NCBI GenBank assembly: GCA_963844175.1
Contig: CAWJNE010000016.1
Span: 62,001-126,000, forward strand
Direction of reading: 5' to 3'
Origin: JALZMG01 sp963844175
Lineage (GTDB): Bacteria > Actinomycetota > Acidimicrobiia > Acidimicrobiales > Ilumatobacteraceae
DNA: 64,000 nucleotides
Shown here: one piece after another, positions 56,196-64,000 of the stretch
Layout: every line of letters starts with the position of its first letter
Numbering within the stretch: position 1 is the first letter of the stretch
Notes under the pieces: model-generated
Database searches by the model: none
Seen by the model: the letters and a program-made list of their open reading frames with translations, nothing else
What the model was told of the DNA's origin: nothing
Translations under genes and position numbers: made by a program

Positions 56196-57493
56196 CGGTG
56201 TGGTCGATCGGACGTGAACGCTGGGTCGAGGGCGTGGATGACCCTGGTGAGCTCGTCGAGTCCGGGGGCGGCGCCCATGTCGGCGGCCAGGCGGCGGCTG
56301 GCCGCCCGATAGCGCGGGTCATCGAACACCCGGCGGATCGCCCGGCGAAGGGCCCGCGGGCGCGGGTGCTCCGTGCGGATGCGACGACCGACGCCGGACC
56401 ACACGACGCGGCCACCCACTTCGGGCTTGTCCTCCTTGCCGCCGCTGGCAACGATCGGAACGCCGTAGCGCAGGGCGTACTGGACGCCGCCATATCCGCC
56501 ATTGGTGACGAACACGTCGGTGCGCGGCAGCAGCTCGTCGTAGGCGAGGTACTCGGCGGCGCGGGCATTGCCGGGGAGCGGCGGGAGGGTGTCGAGAGGG
56601 CGGCCGCCGGTGGAGACGACGACCATGACGTCGTCGTCGGCGAGCGCTTCGAGGGTCGGGCCGATCAGCTGGCTGTAGTCCTTGTTGGCGATCGTTCCCT
56701 GGGTGACGTGGATGACGGGGCGGCCACGGTCGAGGTCGGCCCACCAGCCGGGTCGCGGCGCCCGTGAGCCGGCCGCGCTGATCGGCCCGGCGAAGTGCAG
56801 CGTGGCTGGCGCATCGGAGCGCGGGTACTCGAAGGCGGGCACGCTGAACTGCACGACCGCGTCGGCGATGCTCGCCCAGTCCAGGATCGGTGCAGGCAGC
56901 GCGACACCATGCAGGTCGCGGTACATCTCGTCGGCGATGCGGGTGCCTCGCTTGAAGACAGGGCGAGTGATCGCGGTCAGCGCTCGGTTGCGGGCGCGGT
57001 TGCACCACCTCGCCGGCGGCAGGCCGAGCCCGTACGGGGCGGTGTCCCGGCTGGCCAGCGACAGCGGGAGCACACCGCCGATCACGACCGCCGGCCGCTC
57101 CGCCCGCCGGTGGCCGAGGACGAAGGCCCCACCGACGAACGCCGGATCGGTGATGACGACCTCGGCAGGTTCAGCGGCGTGCGCCGCCATGACGGCGTCA
57201 TGTTGCAGACGTGCCGGCTCGACGAACACGTGCTCGATGTCGAAGGCCAGGGCCTTCGGGCCGCGGAGGCTGGCCCGCTCCGGGAACCGGAGGTGGAGGT
57301 CCTCGCGGTCGTCGAAGTCGGCATCGGCGGGCAGCGCAAGGTGGCTGGCCCCGGTGCCCGCCACTGCGGCGGCGAAGCGGGCGCCGGTGATGAAGCGCAC
57401 CCGGTCGCCGCGAGCGACGAGGTGGCGGGCGACTTCCAGCAGGGGGCTGACGTGGCCGTGGACCGGCACGCTGGCGATGAGGATCGAGGACAT
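56192..57493 (-). CDS. GT1-family glycosyltransferase (macrolide/UGT type)
   Basis: A 433-residue protein of the MGT/UGT fold. The N-terminal acceptor domain begins ILIASVPVHGHVSPLLEVAR with the catalytic His. The C-terminal donor domain has VIHVTQGTIANKDYSQLIGP and DVFVTNGGYGGVQYALRYGV followed by GKEDKPEVGGRV, a variant of the nucleotide-sugar motif. Relatives glycosylate macrolides, flavonoids or lipids and can inactivate antibiotics. AGGAG precedes the ATG. It is divergent from a TetR gene, the usual arrangement for a drug-inducible modification unit. Confidence 0.9.
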   Translation of the reverse strand: MSSILIASVPVHGHVSPLLEVARHLVARGDRVRFITGARFAAAVAGTGASHLALPADADFDDREDLHLRFPERASLRGPKALAFDIEHVFVEPARLQHDAVMAAHAAEPAEVVITDPAFVGGAFVLGHRRAERPAVVIGGVLPLSLASRDTAPYGLGLPPARWCNRARNRALTAITRPVFKRGTRIADEMYRDLHGVALPAPILDWASIADAVVQFSVPAFEYPRSDAPATLHFAGPISAAGSRAPRPGWWADLDRGRPVIHVTQGTIANKDYSQLIGPTLEALADDDVMVVVSTGGRPLDTLPPLPGNARAAEYLAYDELLPRTDVFVTNGGYGGVQYALRYGVPIVASGGKEDKPEVGGRVVWSGVGRRIRTEHPRPRALRRAIRRVFDDPRYRAASRRLAADMGAAPGLDELTRVIHALDPAFTSDRPHR

Positions 57494-57528
57494 GATCTGG
57501 CGGCTCCTGGAGCATCCGGTATTGACTG

Positions 57529-57548
57529 CTATGTGATAGTATTCACCA
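57529..57548. promoter_or_regulatory. TetR operator half-sites between glycosyltransferase and TetR genes
   Basis: CTAT-GTG-ATAG at 57529-57539 is a short palindrome. ATAGT and ACTAT, centred just upstream of the TetR start codon, form a second overlapping one. The 57-base divergent gap is AT-rich and is the likely binding site of the TetR protein. Confidence 0.5.
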
Positions 57549-57550
57549 CT

Positions 57551-58237
57551 ATGTCATCCCAGTCAACAACAGTGTCGACTGGCGGCGCCTCGCCCTCCGC
57601 GCGGGCGTACCGGTCGGAGTTGCGCCAGCGGCAAGCGATGGAGACCCGGCTGCGAGTGCTCGCCACCGCCGCGGAGCTGTTCGCCGAGCTCGGCTACGCC
57701 CGGACGACGCTGGCGAAGATCGCCGCCGGCGCCGGCGTGTCGATCGAGACCGTCCAGGCCCAGGGGTCCAAAGCGGCGCTGATGATCGCATCGGCCGAGT
57801 TCGCGGCGTTCGGTGTCGCCGGCGACCACAACATCCTCGACCTCGACATCGGCCGGCGCTTCGTCGCCATCACCGAGCTCGGCGCAGCCGTCGACTTCAT
57901 CGTCGCCGAGCAGACGGCGATCCACGAGCGCTCGGCGGGCGCGACGCAGGCGCTGTACGGCGCGGCCGCCAACGAGCCCGAGCTCGACAGCTACCTCGCC
58001 GAGCTCATCGCCGGCGTTGGCCGACAGATCCGCCGCATCCTCGAGATCTGCGCCGAACGAAGCTGGCTCCGCGATGACATCGCCTTCGACGAGCTCGTCG
58101 AGACCACCGTCGTGGTCTCCAGCATGGAGACGTACCTCCGCGTGGTGCACCGCGACGGCTGGACCGTTGACGCGTACCGCAACTGGTTCCGCCGCATGCT
58201 CCGCGAGGTCGTGTTCGCCCCGTCGTCACCCAGCTGA
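57551..58237 (+). CDS. TetR-family transcriptional regulator
   Basis: A 228-residue protein. Residues about 28-75 form the TetR DNA-binding domain: RVLATAAELFAELGYARTTL then AKIAAGAGVSIETVQAQGSK. The C-terminal ligand domain is helical with no recognised subfamily motif. The start ATG at 57551 is followed by a Ser/Thr-rich stretch before the domain. It is divergent from the glycosyltransferase-hydrolase pair and probably represses both. Confidence 0.92.
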   Translation: MSSQSTTVSTGGASPSARAYRSELRQRQAMETRLRVLATAAELFAELGYARTTLAKIAAGAGVSIETVQAQGSKAALMIASAEFAAFGVAGDHNILDLDIGRRFVAITELGAAVDFIVAEQTAIHERSAGATQALYGAAANEPELDSYLAELIAGVGRQIRRILEICAERSWLRDDIAFDELVETTVVVSSMETYLRVVHRDGWTVDAYRNWFRRMLREVVFAPSSPS

Positions 58238-58295
58238 TGTCGCGGCCCGAACGGCGACTGCGATCTCAGGCCATGTCCGCCCGATCGTCGGAGGG

Positions 58296-59531
58296 TCAGG
58301 GAGCGGGCAGTCCGCGCCATTCGACGAGCAGCATGGTGGCGTCGTCATGCAGCTCGAAGGCGGCGTGTTCGAGGACGCTGTGGCCGAGGCGGCGGATCGT
58401 CTCGGCGCATCCCAGCCCGTCGGCGTCAGCTCGCTCCAGCAGGTCGGTGAGCCGTTCGAATCCGAACCGTGATCCGCCTCGTCGCCCCCCTTCGACGAGT
58501 CCGTCCGTGTAGAAGAGCACGCGATCCTTGGGTTGCAGGTGCACGGTCTCGACGATGGTGGGCGTCGCCTGCAGATGATGGAGCCCGATGGGCGGGCGCG
58601 GCTCGCACTCGAGCTCGCCGACCACACGGCCGTCGCGGACGAGGACCGGAAGTGGGTGACCAGCGTTCGCCCAGGTCAAGGTGCCAGTCGACGTCGCGAG
58701 CTGGGCGACCTGGGCGGTGACGAAGTCCCCTCCGAAGTCGAGGGCGATCGCATCGTCGGCGGCGCGCAGCCGTTCAGCGAGACCGAGACGACAGCGGCGG
58801 GCATGACGGAGCGCGGCGATCGTCAGCGTCGACAGGAGCGCGGAGTGGAGTCCGTGGCCGACGGCGTCATAGATCACGAGGTCGAGGACGTCGTCACGAC
58901 TCGAGTAGTCGAACCCGTCGCCTCCGACGGCGTATGCCGGCTCCACGAACCCGGCGACCTCGGCGGAAGGGATCGACGACTCGAGCGGTGGGAGCTGCTG
59001 CCACTGCATCTCGGCGGCCAGGTTGAGCTCCTGGCGACGCCGCCGCAGCGCGTAGTGGTCGGTGTGCTCGCGTTTGCTGACGAGGAGCGCGGCCGTCAGC
59101 GCGGCGACGGCGTCTGCGTCGCGACGGTGCTTGTCGGTCAACGGTCCACCGAACCCGTAGCGCAGAACGCCGAGCCGCTCGGTGCCATCGACCAACGGGA
59201 CCCAACGGTGTGGATCCGGCTCGTCGGACTCGATCGGTCCGGCGCGAGCGAACGCCCGTCCTGCCGTCGTGTTCGCCACCTCGAGCGCGGCGGTGGAGTC
59301 ACCGTCGACCGGCACGAGCAGAACCTGTCCGTAGTCGATGAGCCACATCGAGACGTCGATCGCGCCGATCGCAACGCCAGCCTGCCGCACGAGGTCGCCG
59401 AGGCGGTCGGCCGGAAGCATGTGCGATGCCTCGAGCGCGTCGGCGAGGACGTGGGACGAGGTCGCCAGCTCACGAAAGCCCGGGACGAACGACAACTCGT
59501 CGTCAGCGCCCCCGCCCATCCCCGGAAGCAT
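58296..59531 (-). CDS. GAF plus SpoIIE/RsbU-like serine phosphatase
   Basis: A 411-residue cytosolic protein. Residues about 40-150 resemble a GAF sensor domain (VSMWLIDYGQVLLVPVDGDS). Residues 195-405 are a PP2C-type SpoIIE domain with metal-binding GGDGFDYSS, LVIYDAVGHGLHSALL, WANAGHPLPVL, VLFYTDGLVEGGRRGG and LHDDATMLLVEW. Such phosphatases dephosphorylate STAS anti-anti-sigma factors and so release a stress sigma factor. A STAS protein gene lies 1.0 kb away beyond hsp20 and merR. The ATG at 59531 or at 59519 could be used. Confidence 0.9.
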   Translation of the reverse strand: MLPGMGGGADDELSFVPGFRELATSSHVLADALEASHMLPADRLGDLVRQAGVAIGAIDVSMWLIDYGQVLLVPVDGDSTAALEVANTTAGRAFARAGPIESDEPDPHRWVPLVDGTERLGVLRYGFGGPLTDKHRRDADAVAALTAALLVSKREHTDHYALRRRRQELNLAAEMQWQQLPPLESSIPSAEVAGFVEPAYAVGGDGFDYSSRDDVLDLVIYDAVGHGLHSALLSTLTIAALRHARRCRLGLAERLRAADDAIALDFGGDFVTAQVAQLATSTGTLTWANAGHPLPVLVRDGRVVGELECEPRPPIGLHHLQATPTIVETVHLQPKDRVLFYTDGLVEGGRRGGSRFGFERLTDLLERADADGLGCAETIRRLGHSVLEHAAFELHDDATMLLVEWRGLPAP

Positions 59532-59601
59532 GGCACGTGGTGCGCAGCCCGAGTCCCGACAGACGTTCGAGCCGGCGTCTGGAGCAAACCTGCAATCAGA
59601 C

Positions 59602-59630
59602 TTGACAGTTTGCTGCACCAGCGCGATAAC
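59602..59630 (+). promoter_or_regulatory. Sigma-70-type promoter of the Hsp20-MerR genes
   Basis: TTGACA and GATAAC are separated by exactly 17 bases, 47 bases before the Hsp20 start. A GCAAAC/GTTTGC inverted pair (59584-59589 and 59608-59613) surrounds the -35 box and may be an operator for the downstream HspR-like protein. GAGGAG follows as ribosome binding site. Confidence 0.72.
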
Positions 59631-59676
59631 AAACCTGTCCCCCCACCGCCAGATAGAACGAGAGGAGACCACGACC

Positions 59677-60147
59677 ATGTTGATGCGTACCGATCCGTTC
59701 CGCGAGCTCGATCGCGTGGCACAGCAGGTCTTCGGAACCAACGCGCGTCCCGCGGCGATGCCGATCGACGCCTTCCGGCGCGGCGAAGAGTTCGTCGTCC
59801 AGTTCGACCTGCCGGGCGTCGCCGCCGGGTCGATCGACCTCACGGTCGAGCGCAACGTCCTGACCGTGCACGCCGAACGGCAGCGCTCCAACGGTGACGA
59901 CATCGAACTGCTCATCGGCGAGCGCCCCACCGGCACGTTCAGCCGCCAGCTCTTCCTGGCCGAGACGCTCGACACCGAGCAGCTCAACGCCGAGTACGTC
60001 GACGGCGTGCTGACCGTACGGCTCCCGGTCAAGGAGCAAGCCAAGCCGCGCCGGGTGAACATCGCCGCCGGCAGTGCGGATCGCACCCCGATCGACGCCA
60101 GGTCGGCGGACGGCGAGCGCGACACCGTCGGCGCGTCGACTTCGTGA
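59677..60147 (+). CDS. Small heat shock protein, Hsp20 family
   Basis: A 156-residue ATP-independent chaperone. The alpha-crystallin domain (about residues 28-125) has EFVVQFDLPGVAAGSIDLTV, then VLTVHAERQRS and the closing strand YVDGVLTVRLPVKEQAKPRR. It holds unfolding proteins during heat or other stress. A near-consensus promoter and GAGGAG precede it. The stop overlaps the MerR/HspR-like gene by four bases, a known chaperone-repressor arrangement. Confidence 0.94.
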   Translation: MLMRTDPFRELDRVAQQVFGTNARPAAMPIDAFRRGEEFVVQFDLPGVAAGSIDLTVERNVLTVHAERQRSNGDDIELLIGERPTGTFSRQLFLAETLDTEQLNAEYVDGVLTVRLPVKEQAKPRRVNIAAGSADRTPIDARSADGERDTVGASTS

Positions 60148-60518
60148 GCGAGCCTGGCCGGGCGGTGCCCGCCCGCAGCGCCGCCCGGCCCAGGCTCCCC
60201 GCTGAGAACGCGCCGTTCTACACGGTCGGTCAGGTCGCCGACCTGCTGCACGTGCAACCGGCCTTCCTCCGTCGCCTCGAGTCGCAACAGGTCGTCATCC
60301 CGCAGCGGTCGGCCGGTGGTCAGCGCCGCTACAGCCGGCTCGAGGTCGACCGGATCAGCGCGATCACCGTTCTGATCGGCGAGGGGATGACGTTGGCCGG
60401 CGCCAAGCGGATCATCGAGCTGCAACACGAGATCGATGGCCTGCGCCAGGAACTGGCGGACTCCGCCGCCCCACCGGATGACGGCGTCGACGACGACACG
60501 GGGCCCGACCGCCGCTGA
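60144..60518 (+). CDS. MerR-family regulator, HspR-like
   Basis: A 124-residue protein. Residues about 25-95 form the MerR winged helix: FYTVGQVADLLHVQPAFLRR, then GGQRRYSRLEVDRISAI. The C-terminal helix and short acidic tail lack Cys residues, so it is not a metal sensor. Like HspR it likely represses the Hsp20 operon, with release under stress. The GTG start overlaps the hsp20 stop by four bases. Confidence 0.88.
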   Translation: MSEPGRAVPARSAARPRLPAENAPFYTVGQVADLLHVQPAFLRRLESQQVVIPQRSAGGQRRYSRLEVDRISAITVLIGEGMTLAGAKRIIELQHEIDGLRQELADSAAPPDDGVDDDTGPDRR

Positions 60519-60552
60519 ATCGTCCAGCGGCCGCTCGCAGACTGGAGATGAC

Positions 60553-60906
60553 GTGAAGGATCAATTGACAGAACTCTGTGTTGACGTCGTGCCGGATGGC
60601 GCAGGCGCCACCGTCGTGCTGGCCGGTGAGATCGACCTCGCCACCGCTCCCGAACTGCAGGCCCGGTTGGAGTCCTTGATCGACGCGACGACGGGCGACG
60701 TCGCCCTCGACGTGGCTCGGGTGACGTTCCTCGACTCGACCGGGCTGCACGTCATCGCCCTGGTGCATCGGCGCTTGCGCGACGAGTCTCGGCAGCTCCG
60801 TGTGTCCAACCCCGCGACGCGCGTGCGACGTGTTCTCGAGCTCAGCGGGATGGCCCGGCTGCTCGAGGTGGAGCGCCGTTCACCTGCCGCTGACACGCCA
60901 GCGTGA
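60553..60906 (+). CDS. STAS-domain anti-anti-sigma factor
   Basis: A 117-residue protein. GATVVLAGEIDLATAPELQA and VTFLDSTGLHVIALVHRRLR are the STAS hallmarks; the Ser in DSTGL is the usual phosphorylation site removed by SpoIIE-type phosphatases. Dephosphorylated, it would bind an anti-sigma kinase and free the sigma factor. GGAG precedes the GTG start. The kinase and sigma genes are not in view. It shares a transcript direction with hsp20-merR, 34 bases downstream. Confidence 0.92.
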   Translation: MKDQLTELCVDVVPDGAGATVVLAGEIDLATAPELQARLESLIDATTGDVALDVARVTFLDSTGLHVIALVHRRLRDESRQLRVSNPATRVRRVLELSGMARLLEVERRSPAADTPA

Positions 60907-61015
60907 GCGGGGACACGGGCGTCAGGAGGCCAGGACCGCGACCTGCCGACGCCGGATTGGTCGGCCCCGCAGCCGTGTGGGGCCTCGCCGAGCTGGTGGC
61001 CAGCGGCGCTCGTGC

Positions 61016-61789
61016 TCAGCGAGCCGAGATCGTGGTTCGACGGCGACGGGCCCAGACGAGGAACGACGTGCCGAGTCCGACGGCGGCCGCAGCGGCGACG
61101 AGCTGCATCCCGGTGGAGCCGGCAGGGCCAGTCTCGGCAAGGCCGGGATCGGGATCCGGGTCAGGCGTCGAAGCCTCGCCGGCGACGTAGATCGCGCCGT
61201 CGAGCACCGTGTTGGCGTCGAGGGTGGCGGTCACCGGGTAGATCCCAGGCTCGCTCGGGCCGAGGTAGGCGAAGAAGGCCTCCGTCTGACCGTTCTGGCC
61301 GACCTGACACTCTGCGGTCGTCTGCTCACCGTTGAACTCGCCGACGGGCTGCGAGCCCCTGGCGCATTCGGTGATCATGAACCCGACCGGCAGGTTCGGC
61401 GAGAAGGCCCCACTGAGGACCAACGTCGGTTCACCCGGCGCGACGACGACCAGCGTGGCGCTCAGCGCGACGCCGGAGGAAGACGCCGAGACCTCGAACT
61501 CGCCGAGCTCGTCCGGTGCCTGCAGTGGGGCGCGGGCGATGCCGGACCCTCCGCAGTTGATGGTCGACGACGCTCCCTGGAAGCTGTAGTCGATCGGTGC
61601 ACCAGGTTGGCAGTTGAAGAGAGCATCGAAGGCTTGTCCCGGAGCGACGGTGTCCGTCGACAGCACGATGCCGGCCATCGCCCCGGCCGACACCTCACCG
61701 CCGTGCATTCCGGCCAGCGTCGATCCGACGATGGTCGCGACGATGGCGAACGACCTCGTCGCTCGACGCCCAGCCTGCGATTGCCTCAT
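61016..61789 (-). CDS. Secreted protein with LAETG sorting signal
   Basis: A 257-residue protein. A signal peptide (RRATRSFAIVATIVGSTLAG) is followed by a beta-rich extracellular region with two Cys pairs (FNCQPG/INCGG and ITECARG/AECQVG). A DPDPDPD linker leads to LAETG, a hydrophobic helix and the tail WARRRR. LAxTG is the motif of class E sortases of high-GC actinobacteria. It is related in plan but not in sequence to the two LPXTG proteins at 44.8-46.5 kb. Function unknown; an adhesin-like or matrix role is only a guess. Confidence 0.82.
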   Translation of the reverse strand: MRQSQAGRRATRSFAIVATIVGSTLAGMHGGEVSAGAMAGIVLSTDTVAPGQAFDALFNCQPGAPIDYSFQGASSTINCGGSGIARAPLQAPDELGEFEVSASSSGVALSATLVVVAPGEPTLVLSGAFSPNLPVGFMITECARGSQPVGEFNGEQTTAECQVGQNGQTEAFFAYLGPSEPGIYPVTATLDANTVLDGAIYVAGEASTPDPDPDPGLAETGPAGSTGMQLVAAAAAVGLGTSFLVWARRRRTTISAR

Positions 61790-61945
61790 CGATGCCTCCT
61801 CAGTAGCTCGCTGTCGGGACCGTAATCGCCCCAGTCGCCCCCCGGTGGGAACCTGCGCGACGCAGCACGGCGGGCCCGATCGGTGTCCCTCCCGGTGCTC
61901 GAGGGCGGCCGGCGGAGTGTGTGCTCGCGTCAGTCGTCGACGCGG

Positions 61946-63586
61946 TCAGTCGTCGTCGATCGCGTTGCCGGTCGGGTCGAGCACGTACCACGAGCCGCCC
62001 TGACCCTGCCCGTTGGTGTCACCTGGGGCGGAGTCACCTGCGAAGACGTAGAGCGGCCAAGCGTTGTACGTGACCTGGACGCCCGCCGCCGGGTGTGTGG
62101 TCGTACCGAGCAGCAACGTGTCGACGCCGTCGCCTCCGGTGAGTTGGCTGGCGTCGTCGACGGTCAGCGGCGGCCACGCCTCGGCACACGAATCGGTGCA
62201 AGTCGGGGTGCCCTGCGCGTCGGGCATGAACAGGTAGAGGGTCATGCCGTTGGCGGCGGTGAGGATCGGGCCGAGGTCGGTGTCGGCGACGAGAACGGTC
62301 GCTTCCCCACCGGCGGCGGGAACGGCGGCGGTCGTCACCGGAGTGGTTGCGGCGCGAGTCGTCACCGGAGTGGTTGCGGCGGTGGTCGTCACCGGTGTGG
62401 TGGCGGGAGTCGTCGGCACGACGGTCGTGGCCGGCGCGCTGGTGGAGGTCGGCGTCGGGGCGGCTTGCAGCGCGGCGAGAGCTTGCTGGAAGGCGGCCAG
62501 CGTCGCCGCGTCCACGATGCCGGTCGGTTCGACGCCGAGCGCGATCTGGAACTCCTGGAGAGCGGCGGTCAGCTCGTCAGTCCAGACGCCGTCGACGGGT
62601 CCTTGCCAGAAGCCGGTCAAGGTGAGCACGGTCTGTACCGAGGCGGTGTAGGTCAGGTCGGCGGCCGCCTTTTGCAGGCCGAGCTCGGCCAGCAGCTCGT
62701 CGAGGGCCTCTGCGGTGGCTTTGTCGAGGAACCCGGTCTCGGGGAGGCCGCTGTCGGCCTGCAGTCGTTTCACGGCATCGACGGTGGCCGGCCCGTAGAT
62801 CCCGTCGATGGGACCCTCGTAGTAGCCGACCTGTTGCAGCTCGGTCTGCACTGCCGTGGTGTACGCCGTCACCTGCTCGACCGCCTGAGCCTGCTGCTCG
62901 TCGGTGAGGCAGCCCGCATCGTAGAGCAGCCTGAGCCAGGCGATCTGGAGCGCGAACGCGGCCGAGTTGTACTCCGCCGTCGCCTCCGCCAGCGGGGTCG
63001 CCGCCGTGATGCCCTCGCTCGTTTGGGCGAGATCGTCCTCGGCCTGCTGGACGCGCTCGATCGTGGCCGGTGGAACGAGCGTGGTCGTGGTCGTGGTCGC
63101 GGGAGACGTCGAGCTGGTCGGGACGCTCGACGCGGTGGCGATCGCCTCCACCAGTGCTGCCTGCGCGTCGGCGAGCTCCTGGCCGGCTGCGGCGAGGGCG
63201 GTCTTCGCCTCCTCGACCCCGTTCACCGCAGATGTCACGGTCTCGCGCGGCTCGACGAGGTCGGCGCCGAGCGTCTGGATGTCGCCGACGGTGGCGGCAT
63301 CATCGGTGAACAGCTTGCCGTACCGGTCGAGCACCTCGATGTAGCCTCCGGCGTCGACGCAGAACTGCTCGGCGGCCGCATCCAACGCTTCCTGCGAAGC
63401 GGTCATCGCCGACTCTGCCTCCCTGACCCGTGCCTCGGCCGCCGCCACCGGATCCTCCACCGCGCTGATCGGTGGAACCTCCGTCGTGCCCGCATCGTCA
63501 TCGTCGCTGCACGCCGACGCCATGAGGGCGACGGCGACCAACGCGGCCACGGACTGGTGCCATCTACTGCTCAACCTCGTCCGCAC
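61946..63586 (-). CDS. Lipoprotein with coiled coil, two peptidoglycan-binding domains and a YxFxxD-type domain
   Basis: A 546-residue exported lipoprotein; lipobox LMASAC then an Asp-rich start. A helical region (about 40-250) contains coiled-coil stretches such as ARVREAESAMTASQEALDAA. Two PG_binding_1 domains follow: VGYYEGPIDGIYGPATVDAV and TGFWQGPVDGVWTDELTAAL. After a Thr/Pro linker come the secreted-repeat motifs LGPILTAANGMTLYLFMPDA, with CTDSCAEAWPPL, and VTYNAWPLYVFAGD (PF03640 type, Yx(F/W/Y)xxD). It should sit on the membrane and bind the wall. The GTG at 63586 places the signal peptide at the N-terminus. Confidence 0.85.
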   Translation of the reverse strand: MRTRLSSRWHQSVAALVAVALMASACSDDDDAGTTEVPPISAVEDPVAAAEARVREAESAMTASQEALDAAAEQFCVDAGGYIEVLDRYGKLFTDDAATVGDIQTLGADLVEPRETVTSAVNGVEEAKTALAAAGQELADAQAALVEAIATASSVPTSSTSPATTTTTTLVPPATIERVQQAEDDLAQTSEGITAATPLAEATAEYNSAAFALQIAWLRLLYDAGCLTDEQQAQAVEQVTAYTTAVQTELQQVGYYEGPIDGIYGPATVDAVKRLQADSGLPETGFLDKATAEALDELLAELGLQKAAADLTYTASVQTVLTLTGFWQGPVDGVWTDELTAALQEFQIALGVEPTGIVDAATLAAFQQALAALQAAPTPTSTSAPATTVVPTTPATTPVTTTAATTPVTTRAATTPVTTAAVPAAGGEATVLVADTDLGPILTAANGMTLYLFMPDAQGTPTCTDSCAEAWPPLTVDDASQLTGGDGVDTLLLGTTTHPAAGVQVTYNAWPLYVFAGDSAPGDTNGQGQGGSWYVLDPTGNAIDDD

Positions 63587-63670
63587 GCGCTGACTCAGGA
63601 CACTTCGATGAATCGTCACTGGGGCTGATGCTCGCGCACGCCGGCGCCAGCAGCACAAGAACCCGCAGCG

Positions 63671-64000
63671 TCAGCCTGATCCGCGCTCCCGCCGCGACGA
63701 TTCGCCGCGGTGGCGGGCGGCTCGTGCGAGGTGGTGGGCGAGGCCGACGAAGGCGGCGGTCCACACCGCCAGAGCGATGCCGAGCACGACCTGCGGGAGC
63801 CACTCGAGGCTGGGCAGTTGCGCGGCGAGCCGCATTCGGTACGTCGCGACGCCGTACATCCCGAGCGGGAAGACCATCGCCCAATACGACGGGTGATAAC
63901 GCAGCGGCACCCTCCGCACGATGTGCCGCCAGATACCGATGGCGAGCATCAGCGGGAACCAGAACGTCGCCGTCGCCCACGCCAACACCACGATCCCCTC
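63671..64000 (-). CDS. TehA/SLAC1-like (TDT family) transporter, C-terminal fragment
   Basis: The last 109 residues of a membrane protein whose frame is open to the window edge. WATATFWFPLMLAIGIWRHI and YWAMVFPLGMYGVATYRM are typical of the final helices of TDT-family proteins (tellurite resistance/C4-dicarboxylate and SLAC1-like anion channels). A basic tail follows the last helix. The N-terminal eight helices lie beyond the window. Confidence 0.7.
   Translation of the reverse strand, partial: EGIVVLAWATATFWFPLMLAIGIWRHIVRRVPLRYHPSYWAMVFPLGMYGVATYRMRLAAQLPSLEWLPQVVLGIALAVWTAAFVGLAHHLARAARHRGESSRRERGSG

Noticed and set aside
59521..59676. A HAIR (CTTGAGT-N7-ACTCAAG) element before hsp20
   Set aside because: I looked for this HspR site and did not find it; only a GCAAAC/GTTTGC pair is present.

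Overview
The window is high-GC DNA with dense genes on both strands, frequent GTG starts and many 4-bp start/stop overlaps. An actinobacterial-type bc1-aa3 respiratory operon (diheme QcrC, three-helix Rieske QcrA, small CtaF), LPXTG/LAETG wall-anchored proteins, DUF4235 and DUF202 membrane proteins and a Cfp30B-like protein point to Actinomycetota. Acidimicrobiia is my best guess, by inference only. I saw no tRNA, rRNA, CRISPR array, transposase or phage gene.

Layout. 0-3 kb: end of a TetR regulator, dodecin, two DUF202 membrane proteins and an MFS exporter. 3-10.8 kb: an eight-gene minus-strand operon, ctaE-qcrC-qcrA-qcrB-ctaC-ctaD-ctaF-ctaG, which encodes menaquinol:cytochrome c reductase plus cytochrome c oxidase. 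Strong hairpins sit on both sides of ctaD. 10.9-13.1 kb: DinB-like, glyoxalase-like and DUF899 genes. 13.3-17.1 kb: pgi, rpiA and zwf (upper glycolysis and pentose phosphate entry). 17.1-18.2 kb: a small hypothetical gene and a tyrosine phosphatase. 18.3-24.8 kb: two Old-Yellow-Enzyme/FAD fusion proteins, a FUSC transporter and a GbcA-like Rieske oxygenase, which together suggest oxidative N-demethylation of betaine-type compounds. 24.9-29.6 kb: a scramblase-like protein and a 1252-residue patatin-like protein. 29.7-35.5 kb: a complete oligopeptide/dipeptide ABC transporter operon (Tat lipoprotein, two permeases, fused double ATPase) broken by dozens of small frameshifts. 35.6-38.1 kb: Fe-type alcohol dehydrogenase and a mandelate-racemase-type enolase-superfamily enzyme behind a double palindromic operator. 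38.1-39.2 kb: a single AbiEi/DUF559-like gene enclosed by 52-bp inverted repeats with REP-like hairpins. 39.2-44.7 kb: XRE regulator and fatty acid desaturase (divergent), DUF4235, LysR, an acyl-CoA carboxylase beta subunit and a second DinB protein. 44.8-46.5 kb: two LPXTG wall proteins. 46.6-55.2 kb: cupin, PEP-mobile-domain protein, Baeyer-Villiger-type monooxygenase, a 696-residue orphan protein and a large catalase with a histone-H1-like tail. 55.4-58.2 kb: hydrolase and glycosyltransferase with a divergent TetR. 58.3-60.9 kb: a stress module (SpoIIE phosphatase, Hsp20, HspR-like MerR, STAS antagonist). 61-64 kb: LAETG wall protein, peptidoglycan-binding lipoprotein and the end of a TehA/SLAC1-like transporter.

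The strongest candidate for something new is the inverted-repeat cassette at 38078-39168. A caution for any user: coding sequences carry frameshifts, almost all explained by added bases. They are concentrated in 29.7-35.2 kb and scattered at about 12.25, 13.06, 19.45 and 45.9-46.1 kb. Amino-acid conservation between the breaks is intact, so sequencing or assembly error is more likely than gene decay.
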